64,000 nt of DNA from a candidate division KSB1 bacterium (GTDB lineage Bacteria; Zhuqueibacterota; Zhuqueibacteria; Residuimicrobiales; Krinioviventaceae), in NCBI GenBank assembly GCA_034521575.1, contig JAXHMJ010000005.1, positions 1,178,001-1,242,000 of the forward strand, given 5' to 3'. The stretch's first letter is position 1; each line of letters opens with the position of its first letter. Both the position numbers and the translations under genes were made by a program. Under the pieces are notes generated by a model. It did no database searches and had not been told where the DNA came from. It saw nothing but the letters and a program-made list of their open reading frames with translations. Below, one piece after another: positions 46,780-56,412 of the stretch.

Positions 46780-47529
46780 TCAGGACTCATTGACATGAAC
46801 TGCTTTGGCAAATTCGGCTATCAAATCAGCATCCCGGTTGCGTTCAATGATACTCCCGGTCACCACAAAATCCGCTCCGGCCTCAACTTTTGCGCGCGCG
46901 TCTTTCGGCTTTCTGATACCGCCTCCCACAATAACAGGCAGATTACAATATTGCCGGACCGACTGAACCACCGCGTCCGGAACAGATAATTTTGCTCCGC
47001 TTCCTGCCTCAAGATAAACACATTTCATCCCTAGATATTCCGCGGCGAGCGCGTGCGCCGAGGCAATGTCCGGTTTGTCACGCGGTATAGGATTGGTATC
47101 GCTGATAAACAAAGCAGAGGTAACCGAACCGGATTCAATGAACATATAACCGGTGGAGATGGGTTCAATCCCGACCGCTTTAATAATGGGCGCACTCAAT
47201 ACCTGCTGACCAATCAGTGTATCTGCGTTTCTTCCGCTGATCAGCGAAAGGTACAAAAGCGCATCCGCGTATTGAGACACCTGTTTGGTACTACCCGGAA
47301 ACAAAATAATAGGCAGACCGCAAGAGTCTTTGATCCGTTTGATCACCTCATCAAAACAATGAGTGAACAGCAGACTTCCCCCGACAAGCAAGGCGTCAAC
47401 GCCGGACGCTTCACAGTATTGTGCTGTTTGCACAGCTTTTTCTATATCCTGTTTATCCGGATCGATAAGGACGAAATATCCTGCTCCGCGTGATTCCTTG
47501 ATTTGAAGGAGCTTTTCAAAAATCTTCAC
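46780..47529 (-). CDS. geranylgeranylglyceryl/heptaprenylglyceryl phosphate synthase
   Basis: 249 aa TIM barrel that joins a polyprenyl diphosphate to glycerol 1-phosphate. Motifs: FVLIDPDKQDIEKAVQTAQ, ASGVDALLVGGSLLF, LPIILFPGSTKQVSQYADALLYLSLISGRNADTLIGQQV, EPISTGYMFIESG, YLEAGSGAKLSV, VIVGGGIRKPKDA and GADFVVTGSIIE. These fit the GGGPS family, which is archaeal in origin but present in Bacteroidetes-type bacteria. The prenyl chain length cannot be told. No sn-glycerol-1-phosphate dehydrogenase is in the window. Confidence 0.9.
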   Translation of the reverse strand: MKIFEKLLQIKESRGAGYFVLIDPDKQDIEKAVQTAQYCEASGVDALLVGGSLLFTHCFDEVIKRIKDSCGLPIILFPGSTKQVSQYADALLYLSLISGRNADTLIGQQVLSAPIIKAVGIEPISTGYMFIESGSVTSALFISDTNPIPRDKPDIASAHALAAEYLGMKCVYLEAGSGAKLSVPDAVVQSVRQYCNLPVIVGGGIRKPKDARAKVEAGADFVVTGSIIERNRDADLIAEFAKAVHVNES

Positions 47530-47545
47530 GGATCACTGACTCCTT

Positions 47546-50159
47546 TCAATTGCGACATTCATTAACAATTTGTTCAACTTTTGACAATGCCAAAGGCAGT
47601 TTGGATACATCCTTGCCGCCGGCCAGGGCCATATGCGGCGCGCCGCCGCCGCCGCCCTGAACATAACTTGCAACTTTTTTAATAATATCACCGGCTTTGA
47701 CGCCCTTTTTAACCAGATCATCCGTCACCACACAGACAAGAGATACCTTGTCGTCAATGGCTGCGCCCAAAACCCCCACGCCGCTATCCAGTCCGTTTCT
47801 GACATGATCACCGAGTTTTCTCATATCATTGGCTTCATTGGCGTGAACCTCTCCGGCCACCACCTGAATGCCATTCACCTGCTTGATCTGGTCGAGTATG
47901 GTGTCAATTTCGCCTTTGGACGACTGCTGCCGCAGGGTTTTTAATTCGTTCTGGATTTCTTTCTGTTCATCAATCAGCGCTTGTACACAGGATTCAAGCT
48001 GTTCCGGTGTACATCCCAGCAATCGGGATGAACGCTGAGCCACTTTACGGCCGTTCTCCAGATAATTCAGAGCCTGCATACCGGTCAAACATTCAATCCT
48101 CCGGATGCCGGCCGCAACCGAACTTTCATTGATAATCACAAAACTGCCGATTTCGCCTGTAGCGCGCACATGTGTTCCGCCGCAAAGTTCTTTGGAGTAA
48201 TTCTCTACCTCTACCACGCGAACCTCGTCGCCGTATTTTTCACCAAACAAAGCCACAGCGCCGTCTGCTTTGGCCGTCTCGATATCCGTATAGCTCCAGG
48301 TGGTCTTTCGGTTTTTCAGAATCTGTTCATTGACAATGGTTTCCACCTGATGCCGCTGTTCTGCGGTCAGCGCTTCGAAATGTGTAAAATCAAAGCGCAT
48401 AGTCTCCGGCCCCACCAGTGAACCCGCCTGCTGGACATGCTCTCCGAGTGTCATTCGCAGGGCTCTGTGCACCAGGTGTGTTACCGTATGGTTGCGTTCG
48501 GTGGCCCGGCGTCGATCACGGTCGATCACAGCCGTAGCGCGATCCCCCGGTTTGGGCTGTCCGGATTTCAGTTCACCGATATGCAGCACATGTTCACCGG
48601 CTTTTTGTGTGTCCGTCACTTGAAATTCAAAATCATCGCCTTTGATCACACCGATATCGCCCACCTGACCGCCGGATTCAGCATAAAAGGGCGTTCGGCT
48701 GAGTACCAGTTTACCGTCTATATATTTGATCACCGACGCATCCGTTTCATCCTTGTCATAGCCTAAAAACTGTGTCGGCTCTGCCTGCACGTCGATGGTT
48801 TGATAGTTTACATTTTTTGCAGCCTGTGCGGAACGCTGACGTTGGGCGTCCATTTCCCGGTTAAACGCTTTCACATCCACAGTGAGTTGTTTTTCCTCAG
48901 CCATCAGCTGAGTCAGGTCCAGCGGAAATCCGTAGGTATCATGCAGTTCAAACGCATCTTTTCCGGGGAATACGGTTACACCGCGCTCGGCAAGTTGACG
49001 TGAACGGTCTTCAAAAATTTCAATCCCACGGTCCAAAGTGCGTCCAAAGCTCTCTTCTTCAGAACGAATCACCCGCTTCACATAGTCGTGACGTTCCCGG
49101 AGTCTCCGGATAGGTTTCGCCCATCTGATCACAAAGTGTTCCGACCAGTTTATAAATGAATGGTTCGCGCATCTCCAGTAACCGTCCGAACCGCGCCGCG
49201 CGCCGCAGAATCCGACGTACCACATAACCGCGGCCCTCATTGCCGGGAATAACGCCGTCGGTGATCGCAAACGTCAAAGCGCGCACATGATCCGAGATCA
49301 CCCGAAAGGCCACAGCCTGCTCACCGTCCGTGTACGGCTTGCCGGCGAGCTCGCCAATTCGCTTCAGCAGCGGTGTAAACACATCCGTATCATAATTGGA
49401 TTTTACATGCTGCATCACCGCAACCAGACGTTCAAATCCGGCTCCGGTATCCACATGCTTTGCCGGCAGTGGATGCAGCTTGCCGCTCTCATCGCGATTG
49501 TACTGAATGAACACCAAATTCCACAATTCGATAAAGCGGGCACAACCGCTGTTGACCTCACAGACATGATCAGGATCATCCGAATCGCAGAATTCAGATC
49601 CCCGGTCAATATGAATTTCCGAACAGGGACCGCAGGGACCCGTGTTGCCCATTTCCCAGAAATTATCTTTTTTATCAAATTCCAGTATATGAGAATGATC
49701 AATATCGGTTTTGGATTTCCATTCTTTAATAGCCTCGGTATCCTTGGCCACATGATCGTCCTGATCTCCCTCAAAGACCGTGGCATACAGCCGATCCTTG
49801 GGAAGCTCCCACACGTCGGTCAACAACTCCCATGCCCATTCGATAGCCTCGGATTTAAAATAATCACCGAACGACCAGTTGCCCAGCATTTCAAAAAAGG
49901 TATGATGATAGGTATCGCGCCCCACTTCCTCCAGATCGTTATGCTTTCCGGACACACGGATGCACTTTTGCGAATCCGCGGCACGCGGAGCATCCGGCGC
50001 CTGGGTGCCCAGAAAAATATCCTTAAACTGGTTCATGCCGGCGTTGGTAAACAACAGCGTGGGGTCATTCTGCGGCACAACCGGCGCGCTGGGCACGATT
50101 TTATGGTTCTTGCTTTTGAAAAAATCCAAAAAAGATTGTCGTATTTCGTTGGCTTTCAT
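47546..50159 (-). CDS. alaS: alanyl-tRNA synthetase (one apparent frameshift)
   Basis: About 870 aa when joined. The N-terminal part (50159 to ~49103) holds the class II catalytic core: [54 protein letters not shown] and [20 protein letters not shown]. One extra base near 49103 breaks ETYPE from [23 protein letters not shown]. The second frame continues with the editing domain zinc ligands ([12 protein letters not shown] and CGGTHV) and the C-terminal oligomerisation domain with [14 protein letters not shown], ending at 47546. An essential single-copy enzyme, so the break is most likely a sequence error. Confidence 0.93.
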
Positions 50160-50191
50160 TCCGTAGCACGTTTCCTTTTTGCTGTTCTCGA

Positions 50192-51385
50192 TTATATATT
50201 GTTCAATGCCTGTTTTAAATCGTTGATCAGATCCTGAGTGTCTTCAATTCCGACAGACAGGCGCATCAATCCGTCCGTAATGCCGATGGCCTGGCGCTCC
50301 TCCGGAGTCAAACTCTGATGCGAGGTGGTGGCCGGATGCATGATCAGTGTATCGATCTCACCCAGACTGACGGTAAAATTGCACACCTGGACCGAGTTCA
50401 TGATGGTTTTGCCGGCTTTCAGGCCGCCCTTGACTTCAAATGCTAGCATGCCACCGAATCCATTCAGCTGCCGCTTTGCCAGATCATGCTGGCTATGCGA
50501 CGGCAACCCGGGATACAGCACCCGTTCGACCTTGGGATGGTTATATAAAAATTCAGCGATAGCCTGGGCATTCTCGCAGTGTTTTTCCAATCTGATTTTG
50601 AGTGTTTTTAATCCACGGATGGCCAGCCAGGCATTAAAGGGACTGACAATACCGCCGTACAACTTGACGGTCTCACGAATGGGTTCAATCTTTTCACGGT
50701 CTCCGATGATCACACCTGCCATAATATCACCGTGACCGCCTATGTATTTGGTTGCACTCTGAATGACGAGATCCGCGCCCAGATTCAATGGCTGACAAAT
50801 CGGAGGCGGTGAAAATGTGGAATCGACCACCAGAAGTAAATTGTTTTGTTCGGCAATCTCCGCCAATCCGCTGATATCAGCAAGCACCAGATTGGGATTG
50901 CCGATGACTTCAGTGTATAGAATACGGGTTCGGCTGCTGACGGCCGCTTTAACCTCGGCAAGGTCTGTGATATCAACAAATGCGGTATTGACCTGCAACC
51001 CCCGCAAACGCTTGTCCAGCCAGGCTTTGGTGCCGCCGTAAATGGCGGCAGAGGATAAAATCTCGTCTCCCGGCTCGACAAAGGATAATATGGCATTGCT
51101 GATCGCTGCCATTCCGGACGCGGTGGACAGGGCCTGCTCACCGTCTTCAATCAAGGCCACCATGGATGCAAACAAATCCATGGTCGGATTGCCTTCCCGG
51201 GTGTAAAAATAGCCTTCCCGGTTTTTGGCAAACACTTGCATGCCTTCATCAACGTCCGGATAATCATAATTCACCGTTTGAAAAATGGGGGGAATATGCG
51301 AATTGACCTGGCGAAAATCAGCCTGATTGGCCGCTTTGATCAATCGGGTGCCGACATCCAGTTTTTTCAAATCATCCGGTTTCAC
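50192..51385 (-). CDS. PLP-dependent transsulfuration enzyme (cystathionine gamma-synthase / methionine gamma-lyase type)
   Basis: 397 aa. Fold type I PLP enzyme: [72 protein letters not shown] with the Schiff-base Lys in SATKY, and [26 protein letters not shown]. It acts in cysteine/methionine metabolism. Synthase versus lyase cannot be separated by eye. Confidence 0.88.
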   Translation of the reverse strand: MKPDDLKKLDVGTRLIKAANQADFRQVNSHIPPIFQTVNYDYPDVDEGMQVFAKNREGYFYTREGNPTMDLFASMVALIEDGEQALSTASGMAAISNAILSFVEPGDEILSSAAIYGGTKAWLDKRLRGLQVNTAFVDITDLAEVKAAVSSRTRILYTEVIGNPNLVLADISGLAEIAEQNNLLLVVDSTFSPPPICQPLNLGADLVIQSATKYIGGHGDIMAGVIIGDREKIEPIRETVKLYGGIVSPFNAWLAIRGLKTLKIRLEKHCENAQAIAEFLYNHPKVERVLYPGLPSHSQHDLAKRQLNGFGGMLAFEVKGGLKAGKTIMNSVQVCNFTVSLGEIDTLIMHPATTSHQSLTPEERQAIGITDGLMRLSVGIEDTQDLINDLKQALNNI

Positions 51386-51389
51386 GTAT

Positions 51390-52028
51390 TTACAACTCCT
51401 CCCATCGATCTATAACATCATGTATGATTGCAAATGCAAAGCCGCGCCGCTGCAAAAAATCCGAAACGCGTTTCTTTGCCTTTATTTCTTCTTTATTCTT
51501 TAACATTTTTTTACGTTTTGCCGCGAGTTCCCGTGCTACTGTGGCCTCGTCCGTCTCGCGGTAGGCTTCGTTGACACCGGTTTCAATATCTTTTTCACTC
51601 AACCCTTTCTGAAACAGTTCGCGCCTCAGATAATACGCGCCGACCGGCTTGGTCACCATGCGTGACCTTGAAAACATTTTTGCAAACTCGGTGTCATCGA
51701 GCAGCTTCAACCGGTCAAGTTCCTTCAGGGTCCATTCGATAACCGGTTTGGAAAAATCACTGCGCTCCAATCGCTGACGCATTTCAGACCGGCTCCGGGC
51801 GCGCACACCCAGCAACCGCAGAGCCTTGTCCTTGGCGGCTCGCTTTTCTTCCAGGTCCTGAATTTCCTCGATTTTTTCAAGATCGAGCCGGTCGCCTTTG
51901 GCGATACCGGTTTTTAAAAGAACATCGACATGTATACCAAACGCAAATTCGTCATCCAGAAACACAGAATACCGGTCTTTGCGTTTCTTTTGCGGAACGA
52001 GACCGGTTATTTCAAAAGTGACAGTCAA
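51390..52028 (-). CDS. recX: regulatory protein RecX
   Basis: 212 aa modulator of RecA filaments. Helical three-helix repeats with ALRLLGVRARSRSEMRQRLERSDF, LKELDRLKLLDDTEFAKMFSRSRM, GAYYLRRELFQKGLSEKDIETGVNEAY and KRVSDFLQRRGFAFAIIHDVID. It lies 17 bp downstream of recA, the usual arrangement. Confidence 0.92.
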   Translation of the reverse strand: MTVTFEITGLVPQKKRKDRYSVFLDDEFAFGIHVDVLLKTGIAKGDRLDLEKIEEIQDLEEKRAAKDKALRLLGVRARSRSEMRQRLERSDFSKPVIEWTLKELDRLKLLDDTEFAKMFSRSRMVTKPVGAYYLRRELFQKGLSEKDIETGVNEAYRETDEATVARELAAKRKKMLKNKEEIKAKKRVSDFLQRRGFAFAIIHDVIDRWEEL

Positions 52029-52045
52029 TGCGTTTGATCAGATTT

Positions 52046-53113
52046 TTATTTATCGTCTTTCTCCGTTTCCGATGTTTCCGATGTTTCCGGTTGTTCTTCC
52101 TCTAATTTGGGTATCAGGCCGGTCTCTTCTTTGACTTTTTTTTCGATCACGCTCAACAAATCATGATTCTCATCCAGAAACTGTTTCACGTTCTTCGCGG
52201 CCCTGTCCCAGACGCTCGTCGCCGAACGAAAACCAGGAACCGGATTTATTGACGATATTCAAATTTACCGCCAGATCCAGCAAATCTCCAACGTAAGATA
52301 TACCCTGGCCGTAAATGATATCAAACTGAACTTCTTTGAACGGCGGTGCCACTTTATTCTTCACCACCTTAACCCGGGTACGGTTACCGATCATACTATC
52401 ACCGTCCTTGATGGAGGCGATTCGGCGGATATCCAGACGCACGGAAGAGTAAAACTTGAGAGCGCGGCCTCCGGAGGTGGTTTCCGGGCTGCCGAACATC
52501 ACACCGATCTTTTCCCGGATTTGATTGATAAAGATCACACTGCATCTTGATTTTGAAATAGCACCGGTCAGCTTGCGCATGGCCTGCGACATCAGTCGCG
52601 CCTGCAGTCCAACCTGGGCATTGCCCATTTCTCCCTCGATCTCTGCGCGCGGCACCAGCGCGGCCACGGAATCGATCACAATAACGTCCAGCGCGCCGCT
52701 GCGCACCAGTGTTTCCGTAATCTCCAGCGCCTGTTCACCGGTATCCGGCTGCGAGATCAGCAAATTATCCGTGTCTACACCCAGCGCTTTCGAATACTGG
52801 GCATCCAGGGCATGTTCTGCATCAACAAACGCCGCCAGCCCTCCGGCTTTCTGAGCCTCGGCCACGATATGCAGCGCAAGTGTGGTTTTTCCCGATGATT
52901 CGGGACCGTAAATTTCTATGACGCGGCCGCGCGGTATTCCGCCTACACCCAGCGCCAGATCCAGTGACAGCGCCCCCGTAGAAATACTGGGCACATCCAC
53001 TTTTTTGTCAGCTCCCAGATACATGACGGAGCCTTTCCCGTATTGACGGTCAATCTGGAAAGCGCCAGATCCAGAGCTTTTTTGCGTTCTTCAGTATTTC
53101 GTTCTTCTGCCAT
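52046..53113 (-). CDS. recA: recombinase RecA (two apparent frameshifts)
   Basis: About 355 aa when joined. The start is ATG at 53113 ([19 protein letters not shown]). A missing base near 53058 shifts to [27 protein letters not shown], then ATPase Walker [53 protein letters not shown] and [16 protein letters not shown]. One extra base near 52193 hides the true C-terminus [18 protein letters not shown] and an acidic tail ending ETEKDDK. RecA is essential for repair and both sides are perfectly conserved, so these are read as sequence errors. No SOS box is visible in the 39-bp gap upstream; recA is probably co-transcribed with thpR. Confidence 0.93.
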
Positions 53114-53152
53114 AGTTCAACCTTTTTTTCATAATGTGCAAATTTCTGTGAA

Positions 53153-53716
53153 TTACAACCCGATTTTCCGCAACGGCGTGTAAACTGCACCGGATGGCGT
53201 CAGTTTACTCTGCATCACCACAACTTCCCTGGCAGGGAATGAGACGGGTTCCGGATGCAGGCGTTCGAGTTCTTTTGACACGTTGGCAACACCCCGGCTG
53301 TTGTTAACCCGGCCCAGGGTGAGATGCGGAGAAAATGCACGTTTTTCTCCGGGAAATCCAATATCTTCAAGCTCGCCCTCGATGGCTGCCTGGCATTGTT
53401 GCAGCTTTTGATCCGGGTCCGAAACACCGACCCAGAATACACGCGGACGTTTAAAATTGGGAAACGCTCCGGTTTTTGACACTGTCAGTGTGAACGGTTC
53501 AAACGCTTTGCAGGCATTCTGCACCGCCTCCATAACAGCGTCCAGTCGCTCACGCTCAACATCCCCCAAAAAGCGCAACGTCAGATGAATACGCTCCGGG
53601 TTCACCCAGCGGGTGCCGTCGTGCAGGGGTTTCAAGCGTCCCTGAATCGAGCGCAGCAGTTCCAGCACCGTCGGGGGGAGTTCAAAGCATACAAATGTCC
53701 GGATCTTATTCTGCAT
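53153..53716 (-). CDS. thpR: RNA 2',3'-cyclic phosphodiesterase
   Basis: 187 aa 2H phosphoesterase (LigT type). The two HxTx motifs are IHLTLRFLGDV and PHLTLGRVN; VRTFVCFELP and ESKLTPSGAVYTPL complete the fold. It overlaps the end of cinA by 11 bp. Confidence 0.92.
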   Translation of the reverse strand: MQNKIRTFVCFELPPTVLELLRSIQGRLKPLHDGTRWVNPERIHLTLRFLGDVERERLDAVMEAVQNACKAFEPFTLTVSKTGAFPNFKRPRVFWVGVSDPDQKLQQCQAAIEGELEDIGFPGEKRAFSPHLTLGRVNNSRGVANVSKELERLHPEPVSFPAREVVVMQSKLTPSGAVYTPLRKIGL

Positions 53717-54938
53717 CGAGCAATTGTTTTCTAAATAAATTCAGCACAGCCTGAGCTGTGCGCACTTTATTGCCGTGGCGGTCATTGGCAAACCGGTGCT
53801 CCTCCACCACGGTATTCACACCATCGGAAAATCCGATATAGACCAGTCCGACGGGCTTTTCTTTTGTTCCGCCTGTGGGTCCGGCGATACCGGTAGTAGA
53901 CAGTCCGAAATCCGTACCGGCCCAGTTTTTCACACCGCGTGCCATGGCCGCGGCCACGGGTTTACTGACCGCGCCGTGTTCTTTTAACAAGGTCTCTGCC
54001 ACGCCGAGAACATTCCGTTTCGCCTCATTACTGTAGGCAATAACGCCCTGCATAAAATACTTGGAACTGCCGGAGATACTTGTCAACTTGTCCGCCAACA
54101 GTCCGCCCGTACAGGATTCCGCCACCGCCAAAGTTTTACCACGCTCCAACAGCAGGTCAGCAATCACATGTTCCAGCGCTTTTTCCTCTTCGGTGTAGAC
54201 AAACTCTCCGGCACGCTCGCGCACCTGCTCTGCGGCTCGCTGTAATTGCCGATCGGCATCCTGTTCCGATTCGGCTTCCACGGTCAACCGAATTTTAACA
54301 CCGTCGAGTCCGGGCAAAAACGCCACTTTGGCGCCAATGGACTCGATATCGCCCATTTTTTCGTACAATGTACTCTCTGGAATACCGGTTGTCTTCAGGG
54401 TGCGCATACGGATGACCTGCCCGGTCTGTTTTTTTAACTCGGGCAGTACAAAGGACTGCATCATATTATGCATTTCATGCGGCACACCGGGCATCACATA
54501 GCAGGTTACTTTGTCCGTTCGAAACACCATACCCGGGGCAGTGCCCAGCGGATTCTCAATCATATCCGCATCCTCCGGCACCATTGCCTGTTCTTCATTC
54601 ACTTTGGCCAGCGGAATATTTCGATGCATAAAGCGCTGTTTGATCGCCTCCAGCCATTCCGGGTTCAAAACCAGACGTGAATCGAAAAATTCGGTCACCA
54701 CTTTTTTGGTGATATCATCATGGGTAGGACCCAGTCCACCGGTCACCAGCACCACATCAGCGCGCTGACTGGCCGTCTGCAAAGCAGCATAGCAGTGTTC
54801 GGCGACATCGCCCAGGGTGGTCACCCAGCGCGGAGTGACCCCGATCTCTACCAGCCGCTGTCCCATCCAGGACGCATTTGAATTGACCGTCTGACCGGAC
54901 AGCAGTTCATCGCCGATTGACAAAACCTCAATGTCCAT
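53706..54938 (-). CDS. cinA: CinA family protein (competence/damage-inducible, NMN amidohydrolase)
   Basis: 410 aa. N-terminal MoaB/MogA-like domain (EVLSIGDELLSGQTVNSNASWMGQRL, VLVTGGLGPTHDDITKKVVTEFF, GTAPGM, VMPGVPHEMHNMM) and C-terminal PncC-type amidohydrolase (TLAVAESCTGGLLADKLTSISGSSKYFMQGVIAYSNEAK, STTGIAGPTGGTKEKPVGLVYIG). Recycles NMN. Sits in the recA neighbourhood as in many bacteria, and overlaps pgpA by 11 bp. Confidence 0.95.
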   Translation of the reverse strand: MDIEVLSIGDELLSGQTVNSNASWMGQRLVEIGVTPRWVTTLGDVAEHCYAALQTASQRADVVLVTGGLGPTHDDITKKVVTEFFDSRLVLNPEWLEAIKQRFMHRNIPLAKVNEEQAMVPEDADMIENPLGTAPGMVFRTDKVTCYVMPGVPHEMHNMMQSFVLPELKKQTGQVIRMRTLKTTGIPESTLYEKMGDIESIGAKVAFLPGLDGVKIRLTVEAESEQDADRQLQRAAEQVRERAGEFVYTEEEKALEHVIADLLLERGKTLAVAESCTGGLLADKLTSISGSSKYFMQGVIAYSNEAKRNVLGVAETLLKEHGAVSKPVAAAMARGVKNWAGTDFGLSTTGIAGPTGGTKEKPVGLVYIGFSDGVNTVVEEHRFANDRHGNKVRTAQAVLNLFRKQLLDAE

Positions 54939-55383
54939 AGGTCACCGTAAATAAAACCAACTGCAACACCAGATTCGCATACACACCGGCCACCACATCA
55001 TCCGTCATAATCCCGGTACCACCGGGCAATCGTTCTGCGGTGCGAACCGGAACCGGTTTCCAGATATCGAACAACCGGAACAGAAAAAAACCGGCCACAT
55101 ACACCCACAGAATATGCGGCAGGGCGAACAGAGCGATCCATTGTCCCAAAAATTCATCCCAATTCACCAGTCCGGGATCTTTATAATATAATTTTTCAGT
55201 TTCACCCGAAGCCCAAACCCCGATTCCGTAAAACAGGACAAACAATCCGAGTAAAATCAGCGGCGAAACCGGTTGTAAAAACCACAAGACCACCACAGCA
55301 ATCGCAGACCCAACCGTCCCGGGAGCGATCGGGAAATATCCGGTCCCGGCGGTTGTGGCTATCATTTTGGCTAAAGTTTTCAA
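54928..55383 (-). CDS. pgpA: phosphatidylglycerophosphatase A
   Basis: 151 aa inner-membrane enzyme of phosphatidylglycerol synthesis. TGYFPIAPGTVGSAIAVVVLWFL, the acidic NWDEFLGQWIALF and GGTGIMTDDVVAGVYANLVLQL are the PgpA motifs, with three or four membrane helices. Confidence 0.92.
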   Translation of the reverse strand: MKTLAKMIATTAGTGYFPIAPGTVGSAIAVVVLWFLQPVSPLILLGLFVLFYGIGVWASGETEKLYYKDPGLVNWDEFLGQWIALFALPHILWVYVAGFFLFRLFDIWKPVPVRTAERLPGGTGIMTDDVVAGVYANLVLQLVLFTVTYGH

Positions 55384-55466
55384 TTAACACCCTTTCAGGT
55401 CTTTTAAAAAGTGTATATTAAAAAATTAAATAGACAAAGGCAAGGTCAATTATTAATCTTTTGCCC

Positions 55467-56063
55467 TCAGTAATAGATGCGCCCTTCCAGCGCCCGTCCC
55501 AGCGTTAATTCGTCCGCATACTCGATATCCGCCCCCACCGGCATACCGCGCGCAATACGGGAGACTTTGATATCCAGAGGCTTGATCAGTTTTGTCAAAT
55601 ATACTGCAGTGGCCTCGCCTTCGGTATTGGGATTGGTTGCGATGATCACTTCAGTCACACTGTCCAGCCTACCCATCAAAGGTTTAATGCGCAGATCATC
55701 CGGGCCGATACCGTCCAGCGGCGACAGAACACCGCCGAGAACATGATACAGGCCGTTGTATTCACCAGTGTTTTCCAGCGCCAGAATATCATTGGCTTCC
55801 TCAACCACACAAATCATCGTGCGGTCGCGTTTTGCGCTGCTGCAGATGTAACAGGGGTCCTGCTCAGTAATGTTATAACAAATCGAACAGTGTCGCACAT
55901 GCGTGGTCAAATTGACCAGGGCCTCGGACAATGCCTCTACCTCGCTTTTCGGCGCTTTCAGCAAATAAAAAACATGCCGCTGAGCGGATTTTCGGCCGAT
56001 TCCCGGCAGCTTGGACAGTTCATGGATGGCACGTTCTACTGTTTCTGAAGAATATTTCACCAC
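55467..56063 (-). CDS. recR: recombination protein RecR
   Basis: 198 aa. HhH region (LSKLPGIGRKSAQRHVFYLL), C4 zinc finger (CSICYNITEQDPCYIC) and Toprim domain (MICVVEEANDILALENTGEYNGLYHVLGGVLSPLDGIGPDDL). It ends the classical dnaX-ybaB-recR cluster, 11 bp after ybaB. Confidence 0.96.
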   Translation of the reverse strand: MVKYSSETVERAIHELSKLPGIGRKSAQRHVFYLLKAPKSEVEALSEALVNLTTHVRHCSICYNITEQDPCYICSSAKRDRTMICVVEEANDILALENTGEYNGLYHVLGGVLSPLDGIGPDDLRIKPLMGRLDSVTEVIIATNPNTEGEATAVYLTKLIKPLDIKVSRIARGMPVGADIEYADELTLGRALEGRIYY

Positions 56064-56074
56064 TTGCCTCGCGC

Positions 56075-56407
56075 CTACATTCCGGGAAGTTTCATGCCGG
56101 GCGGCATACCGCCGGCAACCTGGCCCATCATTTCTTCGGACTTGCTCTTGGCGTTTTGCATGGCCTGGTTTACGGCAGCCAGCACCAGATCCTCAAGCAT
56201 TTCCACATCATCAGGATCAACGGCTTCCGGATCAATCTTGATTTCCAACACTTTTTGCTGACCGGTCACCACAGCCGTCACCATGCCGCCGCCGGCCGTG
56301 CCGGTTATCTGCATTTCTGCCAGTTCGTTCTGAATGCGTTCCATCTCTTTCTGCATTTTCTGGGCCTGCTGAAGCAGACCGCCCATACCACCTTTAGCCA
56401 TGGTCAC
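56075..56407 (-). CDS. ybaB: YbaB/EbfC nucleoid-associated protein
   Basis: 110 aa. MGGLLQQAQKMQKEMERIQNELAEMQITGTAGGGMVTAVVTGQQKVLEIKIDPE is the YbaB core; a Gly/Met/Pro-rich tail follows. It is 5 bp after dnaX. Confidence 0.95.
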   Translation of the reverse strand: MTMAKGGMGGLLQQAQKMQKEMERIQNELAEMQITGTAGGGMVTAVVTGQQKVLEIKIDPEAVDPDDVEMLEDLVLAAVNQAMQNAKSKSEEMMGQVAGGMPPGMKLPGM

Positions 56408-56412
56408 CCTTT

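Noticed and set aside
47546-50159. Two separate genes (split alaS), and likewise split recA, folC and prfA
   Set aside because: The halves join into normal-length proteins with a one-base change at the break, so a sequence error is simpler than split genes or decay.
49287-50237. 316-codon plus-strand open frame
   Set aside because: Antisense to alaS, whose catalytic motifs are clear; nothing protein-like on the plus strand.
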